From Paenibacillus beijingensis (GTDB taxonomy: Bacteria > Bacillota > Bacilli > Paenibacillales > Paenibacillaceae), in NCBI RefSeq assembly GCF_000961095.1, contig NZ_CP011058.1, positions 248,001 through 312,000 on the forward strand: a stretch of 64,000 nt of DNA, written 5' to 3'. How positions within the stretch are numbered: the stretch's first letter is position 1; every line of letters starts with the position of its first letter. Below the pieces are notes generated by a model that had not been told where the DNA came from, made no database searches, and was given only the letters and a program-made list of their open reading frames with translations. Shown here one piece after another: positions 52,209 through 61,491 of the stretch. The translations under genes were made by a program, and so were the position numbers.

Positions 52209-53153
52209 TCATTTTCTTAATTTCGGATCGAACGCATCCCGCAGACCGTCCCCGAATACATTAAACGCAAAGATCGTCAGGCTTAAAAAGAAAGCCGGGA
52301 ACAGAAGCCGCCATGGATAAATGAGCAGCGCTTTCGTTCCGTCATCGATCATCGTTCCCCATGAAGCAACCGGCGATTGGACGCCCAGCCCGAGAAAGCT
52401 TAGAAAAGCTTCAGAGAAAATTGCTCCGGGAACGGTTAATGTCAGCGTGACCAGGATCGGTCCCATCGCATTCGGTATGAGATGACGAAAAATAATGCGC
52501 ATGTTGCCCGCTCCCAGCGCTCTGGAAGCCAGTGCATACTCTTGATTTTTCAATTGCATGATCTGTCCACGCACAATCCACGCCATCTTGATCCAACCCG
52601 TAATGGACATGGCGACAATGATGGTCGTGAGGCTCGGTTCCATGACAACGAGCAGCAGGATGACGACGAGCAGATGCGGCAGCGAGTACAAAATTTCCGC
52701 GATCCGGTTCATTACCTCGTCTACTTTCCCGCCGTAAAAGCCCATTATGCCACCATAGATGATGCCGATAACCAGATCGATTAAGGCGGCTGTCACGCCT
52801 ACAAACAACGATATTTGCGCGCCTTTCCATGTCCGCTCGAGCATATCCCGTCCCAAATCGTCCGTTCCGAACCAGTGAGCCCAGCTCGGAAGCTGATTTT
52901 TGCTCGCCAAATCATTCGTAAAATGGTCGTGCGGGGAAAGGATCGGGACAAATATCGCACATACCACGATGGCGGCAATGATCCAGAAGCCGCACATCGC
53001 GAGTTTATTGCTCACTAACCGCATTCTGATATCCTGCCAAGCGGTCAAGCTCTTCCGTACAATTTCTTCCGAGCCGGCCGAGTCCTTCCGGATCTTCTGA
53101 AACATATCGGGCGTCGGATGGTTGACCGAACGCTCGTTCAATTGAATCGACAT
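52209..53153 (-). CDS. oppC: Oligopeptide ABC transporter permease OppC
   Basis: A 314-residue permease with a long cytoplasmic N-terminus (1-45), six helices, HWFGTDDLGRDMLERTWKGA typical of OppC/DppC, and the coupling loop YALASRALGAGNMRIIFRHL. It ends ...DPKLRK, again typical of the family. It follows oppB after 3 bases. Confidence 0.95.
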   Translation of the reverse strand: MSIQLNERSVNHPTPDMFQKIRKDSAGSEEIVRKSLTAWQDIRMRLVSNKLAMCGFWIIAAIVVCAIFVPILSPHDHFTNDLASKNQLPSWAHWFGTDDLGRDMLERTWKGAQISLFVGVTAALIDLVIGIIYGGIMGFYGGKVDEVMNRIAEILYSLPHLLVVILLLVVMEPSLTTIIVAMSITGWIKMAWIVRGQIMQLKNQEYALASRALGAGNMRIIFRHLIPNAMGPILVTLTLTVPGAIFSEAFLSFLGLGVQSPVASWGTMIDDGTKALLIYPWRLLFPAFFLSLTIFAFNVFGDGLRDAFDPKLRK

Positions 53154-53156
53154 GTT

Positions 53157-54092
53157 TTATTTCCCAGCCTTTCCACCGGATATTCGTATACGCGGATCAA
53201 CCAGCACATAAGCAATATCCGCCAAAAATCGGGTTGCCATCAGAATGACGGCATAAAATATCGTGATACCCATAATAAGCGGGTAATCTCTATCTATGAC
53301 ACTTTGAACAAAATACTTTCCGATGCCGGGGATCGCAAAAATCTTTTCAATAACGACCGATCCCGTAATGATCCCCGCCGTAAGATAACCTAAATATGTG
53401 ACAACAGGCAGCATCGAGTTGCGCAGCGCGTGCCGCATGACAATCACATATCCGGAAAGTCCTTTGGATTTGGCTGTTTTGATGAAATCCGCATGCAGCA
53501 CTTCGATCATCGTCGCTCGAAGCAATCTCGCAATAAACGCAATCGGCCCGGATGCAAGGGCAATCGTTGGCAACACATAGTCCATTGGACCGTTCAAGCC
53601 CGCCACTTCAAAAATTCTCACCTTGACCGCAAGAAAATATTGCATTAGAGGAGCCAATACCATGCTGGGAATGGCTAATCCGATGACCGCGATGATCATG
53701 GCGATATTATCGATCAATTTCCGGTGGTACATCGCCGCGAGAATCCCGAGCAAACAGCCGACAACGACGGAAGTAATGATGGCCGTTATGCCGAGTCTAA
53801 GCGAATAGCCGAATGAGCTCGCAATCATCTTATCGACGGATTGAAATTTTTTCTTCATGGAAATGCCCATATCGCCCTGCAGCAAATTTTTCATGTATGT
53901 CCCATACTGAATTATAAGCGGTTTATCTAAACCGTAGTACGCTTCCAAATTTTTCTGTACTTGCGCGCTCGTTGCCTTCTCCGATTGCAATGGACTTCCG
54001 GGAACCGCGTTCATCAGGACAAAGGTGGCGCTGGCCAAAATAAAAAGCGACAAAAGCATATACAAAAACTTGCTTGTAAGGTAGCGGACCAA
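53157..54092 (-). CDS. oppB: Oligopeptide ABC transporter permease OppB
   Basis: OppB proteins begin (M)VRYLTxKFLYML; the TTG at 54092 gives exactly that and a normal length of 311 residues, with GTGGGTGAT upstream. An ATG at 54110 and longer starts are alternatives. Six helices and the coupling loop DFIKTAKSKGLSGYVIVMRH are visible. Confidence 0.93.
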   Translation of the reverse strand: MVRYLTSKFLYMLLSLFILASATFVLMNAVPGSPLQSEKATSAQVQKNLEAYYGLDKPLIIQYGTYMKNLLQGDMGISMKKKFQSVDKMIASSFGYSLRLGITAIITSVVVGCLLGILAAMYHRKLIDNIAMIIAVIGLAIPSMVLAPLMQYFLAVKVRIFEVAGLNGPMDYVLPTIALASGPIAFIARLLRATMIEVLHADFIKTAKSKGLSGYVIVMRHALRNSMLPVVTYLGYLTAGIITGSVVIEKIFAIPGIGKYFVQSVIDRDYPLIMGITIFYAVILMATRFLADIAYVLVDPRIRISGGKAGK

Positions 54093-54120
54093 TCGATCAC
54101 CCACTTTCATTCTGTTTAAA

Positions 54121-54166
54121 TTCCAAAAGGTATATATAGCGTGATCACTATATATACCTTTTGGAA
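54121..54166 (-). terminator. 19-bp perfect hairpin between oppA and oppB
   Basis: Bases 54121-54139 (TTCCAAAAGGTATATATAG) are the exact inverted complement of 54148-54166, with an 8-base loop. It lies 40 bases after the oppA stop and 29 before oppB. It probably stabilises the oppA mRNA or partly ends transcription, so binding protein exceeds permease. Confidence 0.75.
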
Positions 54167-54206
54167 ACAAAGCTGTCTAAGTTAATTGCTGACTATAAGG
54201 AGCGGT

Positions 54207-55907
54207 CTATTTCTTGCTGCCGAACACCCAGTCGATGTGTCCCGCATAATCCGAAACGACGTCCTGGAAGCCGTCTTTAACCATTGTTACCGTCGTATAA
54301 TAGTAGATCGGCAATGCGCCCATATCATCCGCAAACGTAATTTTCTCCGCTTGGGAAATCAGATCCAGACCTTTCTTGATATCCGTCGTTTTCAGCGACT
54401 CGTCGAGCAGCTTACCAACTTCCGGATTGTTGTACTTCCCGTCGTTATTGCCGGACGTTGGATAAAACAGGTCGTACGTGAAATTGATCGGATGGTTGAA
54501 GTCGGCTCCCCATCCGGCACGGGCGATATCGAACTGTCCCGCGTCCCTCGTTTCCAGGAACGTACCAAACTCCTGGTTGGCCAGTTTCACTTCGACGCCG
54601 AGGTTGGTGCGCCACATGTCAACAATCGCTTCAGCAATTTTCTTGTGGCCTTCGCTTGTATTGTACAGCAGCGTAATCTCCGGCAGTTTGCTGAGCCCTT
54701 TCTCCGCCAGCCCTTCGGCAAGCAGCTTCTTCGCTTCCTCTACGTTTTCCTGGAAGTAGTTGTCAGGATACATTTCGCGGTACGCTTTGCCGTCGGCACC
54801 TGCGATGCTCGGCGGAACAAATCCGTAGGCAGGTTGTTGGTTTGCTTGCGTTACGTTGTCAATAATGGATTGACGATTAATGGACATCGAAAACGCCTTG
54901 CGGATTTTCACATTGTCAAACGGCGCTTTCTGCGTATTGAATACGTAGTAGTAAACAGAGGCCACCGGTTTGACATCCGCTTTGCCTTCCCCGATCAATT
55001 TGGCCGTCAAATCGGTCGGCACCGATCCCGCTTGAGCTCCGATCCAGTCGATTTTGTCCGTCTCAAACATGTTGTAAACCGTATTGTCGTCTTCGACGAG
55101 CGAAATCGTAACCTTGTCGAATTTCACCTTGTCCGCATTGAAATAATCCGGATTTTTCTCCAGTACTAATTTGTCAGCATGCGCCCATTCTTTCAGGAGG
55201 AACGGTCCGTTCGTCACAATCGTGCTCGCTTCAGCAGCCCATTCCGGCTTCGCTTCCACAGTTGCTTTATGCACCGGGAAGTACGTGTAGTGCGAGATCA
55301 GGCTGACGAAATACGGTGTCGGTCCCGTCAATTTGACTTCCAATGTATGGTCGTCCAGCGCTTTGATGCCAAGCTGACTCGCGTCCTTCAATTCTCCCTT
55401 GTTATATTTCTCGGCGTTCTCGATGTAGTAAAGAAAATATGCGTACTCGGAAGCTGTCTCAGGCTTCAATGCGCGCTCCCAAGAATAGACGAAATCGCTC
55501 GCGGTAACACTGTCGCCATTACTCCATTTCGCATCATCGCGCAGCGTGAACGTATAGGTTTTGCCGTCATCGGATGACTTCCATTCCTTGGCGATGGCCG
55601 GTTCCGGTTCACCGTTCGAATTCAAGCGCGTAAGCCCTTCATATATACCTGCGGCTACAATGCTGGACTGAGCGTCTGTCATCGTAGCGGGATCCAGGCT
55701 TGGCGGATCGCTTGCCAGCGTGAAGCGGAATTCTTGCGGCTCCTTCGGCTCTTCGGTGGTTTGGGTCTGTTCAGTGCTTGTCTGCCCTTCCCCACTGCTT
55801 GACTGCTGTCCTTCATTCTTGTTGCTGCTGCAAGCCGCCAGCAATGTGCTGAATGCAAGCAGGAGGGCAAACAGGATGAAGATCGGTTGCTTGAATCTTT
55901 TCGCCAT
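54207..55907 (-). CDS. oppA: Oligopeptide-binding lipoprotein OppA
   Basis: A 566-residue family-5 solute-binding protein. It has a lipobox (AFSTLLAACSSNKNEG), a Ser/Thr/Gln/Glu linker (about 27-55), then EFRFTLASDPPSLDPATMTD and the family signature KWSNGDSVTASDFVYSWERA. It binds peptides outside the cell for import by OppBCDF, which in spore formers also brings in signalling peptides for sporulation and competence. It is the first gene of the operon, downstream of a consensus promoter. Confidence 0.95.
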   Translation of the reverse strand: MAKRFKQPIFILFALLLAFSTLLAACSSNKNEGQQSSSGEGQTSTEQTQTTEEPKEPQEFRFTLASDPPSLDPATMTDAQSSIVAAGIYEGLTRLNSNGEPEPAIAKEWKSSDDGKTYTFTLRDDAKWSNGDSVTASDFVYSWERALKPETASEYAYFLYYIENAEKYNKGELKDASQLGIKALDDHTLEVKLTGPTPYFVSLISHYTYFPVHKATVEAKPEWAAEASTIVTNGPFLLKEWAHADKLVLEKNPDYFNADKVKFDKVTISLVEDDNTVYNMFETDKIDWIGAQAGSVPTDLTAKLIGEGKADVKPVASVYYYVFNTQKAPFDNVKIRKAFSMSINRQSIIDNVTQANQQPAYGFVPPSIAGADGKAYREMYPDNYFQENVEEAKKLLAEGLAEKGLSKLPEITLLYNTSEGHKKIAEAIVDMWRTNLGVEVKLANQEFGTFLETRDAGQFDIARAGWGADFNHPINFTYDLFYPTSGNNDGKYNNPEVGKLLDESLKTTDIKKGLDLISQAEKITFADDMGALPIYYYTTVTMVKDGFQDVVSDYAGHIDWVFGSKK

Positions 55908-55989
55908 GAAACAACGACTCCCATTCTATATAAATTTAGGTAAAACCAACATTATGTAACTACCTTAAACAAATTTCTCAATGTTAAGT

Positions 55990-56018
55990 TTTATATCATT
56001 TGCCAACTTTATTGTCAA
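55990..56018 (-). promoter_or_regulatory. Promoter of the opp operon
   Basis: On the minus strand TTGACA (56018-56013), 17-base spacer, TATAAA (55995-55990). This near-consensus promoter is about 80 bases before the oppA start. The rest of the very AT-rich gap 56019-56507 has no gene I can support; a frame at 56289-56531 (minus) lacks coding character. Confidence 0.85.
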
Positions 56019-56507
56019 TTATAAATATAATTATAGTGTATATAACCTTATTTATATGAATAAATATGTAAATAATTAAATAAAATAAATGGTAGAATCA
56101 AGCAGATTGGCGCTATCCTCGGATGGCCGGAACGGTAAATGGTAGAGAATAATTGTAATCAACAGCCCTCCCTGCCTCGAAGTGGAAGGGATTTGTATAG
56201 TGATGTAAAGTTTCCTGCCAAATAATCTAAGAATGCATAAATATTAATTCATATGGACTGTTTCTACGTTAGAATGGAATGAGAAGCGTTATGCGAAAAT
56301 GTAGAGCATATGAGCGACAATTTCTGCTGAACAGCAATCGGAGCAAGCCTTTCCAGTCGAATTATTGAATGAAATCCATTTTCTGCATTTCCATTCAATG
56401 TTAACAAATATACTACCCGTTACATAAATTGTCAATATAGTTAACATAAACTTACTTTTCACTACTATAAATTTTTCAATAGTGGAACCATTGAAATAAG
56501 CGCACAA

Positions 56508-56542
56508 CAAAAAAACGACCTCCACCGGCACGTGAACAGTCG
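56508..56542 (-). terminator. Terminator after the response regulator gene
   Basis: CGAC and GTCG with an inner CAC/GTG pair enclose an imperfect stem, and the minus strand then reads eight T. It lies 40 bases after the stop codon and ends the five-gene operon. Confidence 0.6.
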
Positions 56543-56581
56543 CTTCAAACGCTTAATATACTGATTTGATGTCCTTGCAAA

Positions 56582-57274
56582 CTATAAATTCAACCGGTAC
56601 CCGACGCCCCAAATCGTCTCGATATATTGCGGCTTGGACGGATCCGCTTCGATTTTCTCCCTCAGCTTGCTGATATGAACGGTCACCGTGGCGTTGTCGC
56701 CCAAAGCATCCAGACCCCATATTTTTTCAAACAGCTCGTCTTTGCCGAACACCCGGTTCGGATGTGCCGCCAGAAACAGCAGTAGATCATATTCCTTGGA
56801 AGTTAGCGGAACCTCCGTTTCGTTCACGAACACTTTTCGCGACAGCTTATCGATGCGAATTCCCCGAATTCGGACCTCTTGCTCCCGCTTCAACCTGTTA
56901 TCCGTCATTAAGCGGTCGTAACGGGCAAGATGCGCTTTCACCCGGGCGACCAGTTCGCCGACGCTGAACGGTTTGGTCATATAATCGTCCGCACCAAGTC
57001 CGAGACCGCGTATTTTATCGATTTCTTCCTTTTTTGCGGAAATCATCAGGATCGGAATGTTTTTCACTTGGCGGACTCGCCTGCATATTTCGAATCCGTC
57101 CGTTTTCGGCAGCATCAGATCGAGGATGATAAGATCAAATTCCTCTTCAAGCGCCTTATGAAGACCGACGTCACCGGTGGCCGCAGTCTCCACCGCAAAG
57201 CCGCTTGCTTCCAAATAGTCTTTTTCCACTTCTACAATGACCTGCTCGTCTTCGATGATCAATATTCGTTTCAT
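56582..57274 (-). CDS. OmpR-family response regulator of the ABC/two-component operon
   Basis: A 230-residue regulator: receiver domain (phosphoacceptor Asp in LIILDLMLPKTD, Lys in MTKPFSV) and winged helix (ending TIWGVGYRLNL). Its start overlaps the kinase stop region by 4 bases in the operon order kinase then regulator... the regulator gene actually follows secretory protein, ATPase, permease and kinase genes. It is the best candidate to bind the 11-bp-spaced TTTAGA boxes before this operon and before the gene at 47810. Confidence 0.92.
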   Translation of the reverse strand: MKRILIIEDEQVIVEVEKDYLEASGFAVETAATGDVGLHKALEEEFDLIILDLMLPKTDGFEICRRVRQVKNIPILMISAKKEEIDKIRGLGLGADDYMTKPFSVGELVARVKAHLARYDRLMTDNRLKREQEVRIRGIRIDKLSRKVFVNETEVPLTSKEYDLLLFLAAHPNRVFGKDELFEKIWGLDALGDNATVTVHISKLREKIEADPSKPQYIETIWGVGYRLNL

Positions 57275-58737
57275 CCCTGCTCACCGCCGCGTTCAGTCTT
57301 TGGCAACGTAAAATAAATGCCGGTCCCTTCTCCCATCCGGCTTTCCGCCCACACTCTGCCGCCTTGCCCTTCTACGATTTGTTTCACAATCGCAAGCCCG
57401 ATCCCGCTGCCTCCCGTTGCTGTGCTTCTGGAAGGATCCGCCCGGTAAAAGCGGTCGAATATATGCGGCAGCGCCGCGCTTTCGATCCCCGGTCCATTGT
57501 CCCGGATATGCACCGTTGCTTCCGCCATGCCGTCGGTCAATTCCACACGGATCGCATTCTGTTCCTTGTTCATATATTTCAAGCTGTTATCGATAATATT
57601 CATGATGACTCTGCGCAGCTTTTCACGGTCGGCCATAACGGAAACCGCTCCGCTGCCGGCACCGGAGAACGTAATCCCGGTTCCTTCCATTTGCGGGTCC
57701 AGGCTCAGTTCTTCGACGCTGTCGCGCAAATAAGCGGCAAGGTCGATCGGTTCCAAATGAAACGGGAGCCGGTTCAAATCGAGTTTGGAAAACAGCATCA
57801 ATTCGTCGATCAACCGGTCCATTTCTTCCGTTTTTTTCGAGATCATATCCATATATTTTTCCCGCTTCGCACCGGTGCCGGCGATGCCGTCCTGAATGCC
57901 TTCGACGCATGCTTTGATTCCGGTAATCGGCGTTTTCAGATCATGGGAAATGTTGGAGATCAGTTCTTTGCGGTTCTCTTCATATTGCTGTTGAAGACGG
58001 ATCGACTCGTTCAATCGGCCGCGCATTTCTTCAAACGCCGCGCCGAGCTGTCCGATTTCGTCTTTTTGTTTCAAATTCACCGCATGATCGAGATTTCCCT
58101 CTTTAATTTGTTCCGCGGCGTGTTTCAGCGTGTACAAAGGTCTGATAAGACTGCGGGAAACGAGAAAAGTCAAAATGCCATTCGTTAAAGCAATGACAAC
58201 GAGCAGAGAGAGCACGAGCAGTGGCAAAAACGTTTTTGCCTTTTCGAAGAGCAGGTTTATATCCGAGAGAACATAGACCGTGCCGGTGCTGCGATCGCTG
58301 AACCTGATATCGTAACCTTCGACCACAAACCGGCTGCCCGATATTTTCCCCCATCGGTATTGATCCGGATCCGCCAGCACTCGCTGGAGCTGATTGTAAA
58401 GATCGGGACTGTCGACAAAAGGAGAGACGTACGTCATCCTCTCATCCCTTACGACAACAAGCCCCGCCTGCACCTGGTTCAGCTGTTCGTCCATGTTTGT
58501 CAGAAAACTGCTGTCCGTAAAGCGGTCGGGTTCTATGCGCGCCATAAACTTGACGCCGGCAATAAGTTCATTCCGATTACTCGACGTTTCCCAGGGCGGC
58601 ATCGCATTCCCGTCCGCAGTTCCTGCTGTTTCTTTAAAAAATAGGGAAGCGAGCGTTGCGGCAATAAGAGCAAACAAGATGACCGGAATGAATGTCATGG
58701 CGATATAGGAAAGCAAAAGTCTCATCTTGATGGACAT
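57271..58737 (-). CDS. Sensor histidine kinase of the ABC/two-component operon
   Basis: The ATG at 58737 (SIKMRLLLSYIAMTFIPVIL) has AAGGAG 8 bases upstream. The 488-residue kinase has helices at about 8-30 and 170-195 flanking a large outer sensor domain, HAMP (about 195-248), the motif ISHDLKTPITGIKACVEGIQ, N-box IMNIIDNSLKYMN, and G-boxes DNGPGIESA and GGSGIGLAIV. The large extracytoplasmic domain differs from the short-loop BceS kinases, so the signal is sensed directly rather than through the transporter. Confidence 0.92.
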   Translation of the reverse strand: MSIKMRLLLSYIAMTFIPVILFALIAATLASLFFKETAGTADGNAMPPWETSSNRNELIAGVKFMARIEPDRFTDSSFLTNMDEQLNQVQAGLVVVRDERMTYVSPFVDSPDLYNQLQRVLADPDQYRWGKISGSRFVVEGYDIRFSDRSTGTVYVLSDINLLFEKAKTFLPLLVLSLLVVIALTNGILTFLVSRSLIRPLYTLKHAAEQIKEGNLDHAVNLKQKDEIGQLGAAFEEMRGRLNESIRLQQQYEENRKELISNISHDLKTPITGIKACVEGIQDGIAGTGAKREKYMDMISKKTEEMDRLIDELMLFSKLDLNRLPFHLEPIDLAAYLRDSVEELSLDPQMEGTGITFSGAGSGAVSVMADREKLRRVIMNIIDNSLKYMNKEQNAIRVELTDGMAEATVHIRDNGPGIESAALPHIFDRFYRADPSRSTATGGSGIGLAIVKQIVEGQGGRVWAESRMGEGTGIYFTLPKTERGGEQG

Positions 58738-58804
58738 GAACCAATCTCCTTCATGCATTTCGAAGCGGCAGCCGCTTCGAAAGCAAAAGCTAACCGGCGG
58801 AGCA

Positions 58805-59560
58805 TTACAACTGTTTTCGGTCGAACAGCATCGACCCCGCCGTATAAGCCATTATACAATAAGAAAGAAGCAGAACGGACATATTGAGCCCTTTTTGAAC
58901 CGATATCCCGTCTCCGACCAAAAGCACGTACCAATTCGTATAAGAAAAGACGGACCACAACGAAACTTGCGGGTAAATGAACGGTAAAATTTTGGCCGCC
59001 GCATAGATGATGATGTTCAGTGTGATGACGCCGGAGGTGTTGCTGAAGCACTGCGCGATGAATACCGCAATTAATCCGATCGCCGTCATAGGCACAAAAG
59101 CTGCCGAGTAGGCAATCAGGCTATCCGGCAAACCTCCGGTCATATCTCCTCCCGGCACAAACCATCCCGAAAGGACGGAAGCCATCCAAAGCACACCGAG
59201 ATGAACGGCAATATAAAACGCGATCGCCGCCACTTTCGATGCGAACACTTTGGTACGGGAGATCGGACGGACAAGTACGAGCTTCAATGTGCGCGCTGCC
59301 GCTTCGCCGGAAAAACTGTCCGCTGCGCTCATAAACAGAAACAACGGAAGCAAGGCGAACGTGAACAGTCCGAGCATCATCATCGGGAGATCGCTTCCAA
59401 GCCCGCCGAAAACGCCTATATTATTTTGCAACGTAGCAAGCAGTACGGCAGATAGGGCCGGAAGGAGAACGGTAAGCAACAAAAATGCTTTCGTTCTGCG
59501 CCGTTTCCACAGTTTTTCCATTTCATTCCGCACATTTGCAACTAAACTATGCATAAGCAT
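58805..59560 (-). CDS. ABC-2 type permease
   Basis: A 251-residue membrane protein with six helices, the NRxKTFxL-like RRRTKAFLLLTVLLPALSAV region, SGEAAARTLKLVLVRPISRT (coupling helix) and LYPQVSLWSVFSYTN-type loops found in bacitracin/antibiotic-export or lantibiotic-immunity permeases. Three ATGs occur in eight codons; 59560 has the best spacing from GAAGG. It overlaps the ATPase gene by 14 bases. Confidence 0.85.
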   Translation of the reverse strand: MLMHSLVANVRNEMEKLWKRRRTKAFLLLTVLLPALSAVLLATLQNNIGVFGGLGSDLPMMMLGLFTFALLPLFLFMSAADSFSGEAAARTLKLVLVRPISRTKVFASKVAAIAFYIAVHLGVLWMASVLSGWFVPGGDMTGGLPDSLIAYSAAFVPMTAIGLIAVFIAQCFSNTSGVITLNIIIYAAAKILPFIYPQVSLWSVFSYTNWYVLLVGDGISVQKGLNMSVLLLSYCIMAYTAGSMLFDRKQL

Positions 59561-60281
59561 TCGCATCCTTCGCCGTTTGAATTTGCGTCACGACATACTG
59601 CTCGAGGGTCGTCTCATCGGGTAACAATTCACTCACTTGCCCAAGACGGATCAGGCTGCCGTTATTCATGATCCCGATGCGGTTTGCGATCATGCCCAAG
59701 TCGTGGATCAAATGGCTGGAAATGAGGAATGTAATGCCCTGTCCGAGAGCCAGCTGCCGGATTGTATGGCGGACTTCGACCATTCCTTCAATATCGAGAC
59801 CATTGGTCGGTTCATCCAAAATGACCAACTGCGGATTCGAAAGCAATGCAGAGGCCAGCGCCAATCGCTGCTTCATGCCGAGCGAATAGCCTCTCACCCG
59901 TTCCTTCTTATATGGGGCAAGACCGACCAACTCGAGAACCTGGTCGATTCTGGTCTTTGCAAGATCAGGATAAAAACGGGCCGACAGCTTCAGGTTATCG
60001 TACGCGCTCATATAGTCATAGGCATCGGCTGTTTCAATAATGCAGCCTACCTGTGCAATGGCTTGTTCGTAAGATTCCGTCACGCTATGCCCGAAGATGC
60101 GTATGCTTCCCTGATCGGGCCGAATTAATCCCATGATCATTTTTAACAGCGTTGTTTTGCCTGTGCCGTTAGGGCCGATCAATCCGAAAATATCTCCCCG
60201 AGACAGATCAAAACTGACATTTCGGACCCCGCGGCCGTTTTTATACAGCTTGGTAACTTCGTTTATTTCCAATAGAGTCAA
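59547..60281 (-). CDS. ABC transporter ATPase (BcrA-type exporter)
   Basis: A 244-residue ATPase with Walker A GPNGTGKTT, signature YSLGMKQRL and Walker B LVILDEPTNGLD; the GMKQR form is typical of drug and bacteriocin exporters of the BcrA/YtrB group. It pairs with the ABC-2 permease to export or expel a membrane-active compound. No ribosome site stronger than AGGAGCG is seen before its ATG. Confidence 0.93.
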   Translation of the reverse strand: MTLLEINEVTKLYKNGRGVRNVSFDLSRGDIFGLIGPNGTGKTTLLKMIMGLIRPDQGSIRIFGHSVTESYEQAIAQVGCIIETADAYDYMSAYDNLKLSARFYPDLAKTRIDQVLELVGLAPYKKERVRGYSLGMKQRLALASALLSNPQLVILDEPTNGLDIEGMVEVRHTIRQLALGQGITFLISSHLIHDLGMIANRIGIMNNGSLIRLGQVSELLPDETTLEQYVVTQIQTAKDANAYA

Positions 60282-60323
60282 CGTTCGATCGCTCCTTTCG
60301 AACTAGGTTCGCTTCATTGGTGA

Positions 60324-60352
60324 GCAATCGGACAGCATCGCTGTCCGGTTGC
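60324..60352 (-). terminator. Intercistronic hairpin between secreted-protein and ATPase genes
   Basis: CGGACAGC-GAT-GCTGTCCG with flanking GCAA/TTGC pairs, a 12-13 bp stem with one mismatch. No T-run follows. It should raise the ratio of the first gene's product over the rest. Confidence 0.65.
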
Positions 60353-60361
60353 CCCCCGCGC

Positions 60362-61234
60362 TTAATGATGCCAGCCGCGCTTCGTTCCGTCATTCTGGAT
60401 TTCCACCGTTTGTTTTCCCGTTAAGTCGATCCTCTCCGGGGTCGTTTCGTTAATTCCGGAAAAATCGACGTGAAGCCGGATGACGAGAACATGAGCTTTG
60501 CCGGAGTCATCCGTACCGGAAATGTTGATCTCCGCCGTTTGCTGCTCAAGCAGGTTATCCGGGCTGATGCTGGCATCCAAATTGATTTTCTCGACTTTAA
60601 TATTGTCCGTCAGCTCCGGAAGGTTCACTTTCTTATCGGGAGACGTGAATGAACCGTTGTGATGTTCGTCAGCCTTGGAAACGGCCAAGCTGCCGAGTGC
60701 GTTTACAACTGCTGGAATCTGGCTTCCCGAAAGATGCAGCGAAGCTTGCTTGCCTCCATCCGGTTCACTTTCCACTGTCGCAAGTTCCTTGATGTTGCCC
60801 GTCAACGCATCGAACAGTTGCTCCACCGCCTTGGGAGGATTCGGCATCGCCCCATCATGCTGCCATTCCGGATCGTTTTGTTTCATCACCCGATAGATTT
60901 CATCTTCGCTGCTTTTGATAATGACGTTTCCATCTTGCCTATACACATTGGTGGAGTGCGTTTGAGATCCGTCGCCAAAAGTTGCGGCTATACTTCCGGT
61001 ATTCGATGGTTTGTTCAGCTTGATGTCCGCTGTGCCCGCAAGCACCTTCGTTCCGTTATCGGTAACGGTCATGTCCACATTCGCCGTCACGCTCTGTGCC
61101 GTTTTCGTATTGTTCATCGCTGCTTTGTACGCATCATATCCGGATGTATTTGCCATTGCGGAAACTCCGCTGACAACCAGCATTACCGCGCCGATCCCGA
61201 AAGCGGCTCCCGCCGTCAACCATTTTTTTCTCAT
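60362..61234 (-). CDS. Secreted protein, LolA/DUF6612-like, first gene of the ABC/two-component operon
   Basis: The ATG at 61234 follows GGAGG by 10 bases and gives 290 residues. A signal peptide (KKWLTAGAAFGIGAVMLVVS, cleavage after ...SAMA-N) is followed by a secreted domain of alternating beta strands (TKTAQSVTANVDMTVTDNGT, VEKINLDASISPDNLLEQQT) resembling lipoprotein-carrier folds; no lipobox Cys is present. It ends in a conserved-looking WHH. It may bind or capture the compound handled by the exporter. I cannot name the family with confidence. Confidence 0.75.
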   Translation of the reverse strand: MRKKWLTAGAAFGIGAVMLVVSGVSAMANTSGYDAYKAAMNNTKTAQSVTANVDMTVTDNGTKVLAGTADIKLNKPSNTGSIAATFGDGSQTHSTNVYRQDGNVIIKSSEDEIYRVMKQNDPEWQHDGAMPNPPKAVEQLFDALTGNIKELATVESEPDGGKQASLHLSGSQIPAVVNALGSLAVSKADEHHNGSFTSPDKKVNLPELTDNIKVEKINLDASISPDNLLEQQTAEINISGTDDSGKAHVLVIRLHVDFSGINETTPERIDLTGKQTVEIQNDGTKRGWHH

Positions 61235-61338
61235 TGATTCATTGCCTCCAACGTGAATTATTCGAAAGCTTCCGGCAGCTATATGTTTCGATATCTGTCT
61301 CACCTCCTAGCGGATCTTGCCAAAGCTTTCTGTAATTC

Positions 61339-61394
61339 ATCATAACCGTCAGGTCTAAAGCGCCTCTAAATCAATTCTAAAAAAAGTATAAAGA
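61339..61394 (-). promoter_or_regulatory. TTTAGA-box promoter of the ABC/two-component operon (copy 2)
   Basis: Three boxes, TTTAGAATTGA, TTTAGAGGCGC and TTTAGACCTGA, at exact 11-bp steps (hexamers end at 61377, 61366, 61355 on the minus strand), then 9 bases and TATGAT (61345-61340). It matches the block at 47845-47900. The similarity continues to an AGGAGGTGA that in this copy is not followed by a gene start. Confidence 0.8.
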
Positions 61395-61491
61395 TCTGCA
61401 GTTTCTCTCTGCCCAATATGAATATGAGTCCCTTGCGTGGGGAAAATAACAGAAATATTTCCATGATTAGCTATATGGGGAGTGATCAACG

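Noticed and set aside
56040..56110. Very AT-rich stretch considered as a replication or attachment site
   Set aside because: No DnaA boxes, direct repeats or integrase gene nearby; it reads as an AT-rich upstream region of opp.
56289..56531. 80-codon minus-strand frame after the opp region
   Set aside because: No ribosome site, unnatural composition, and it contains the terminator of the adjacent operon.
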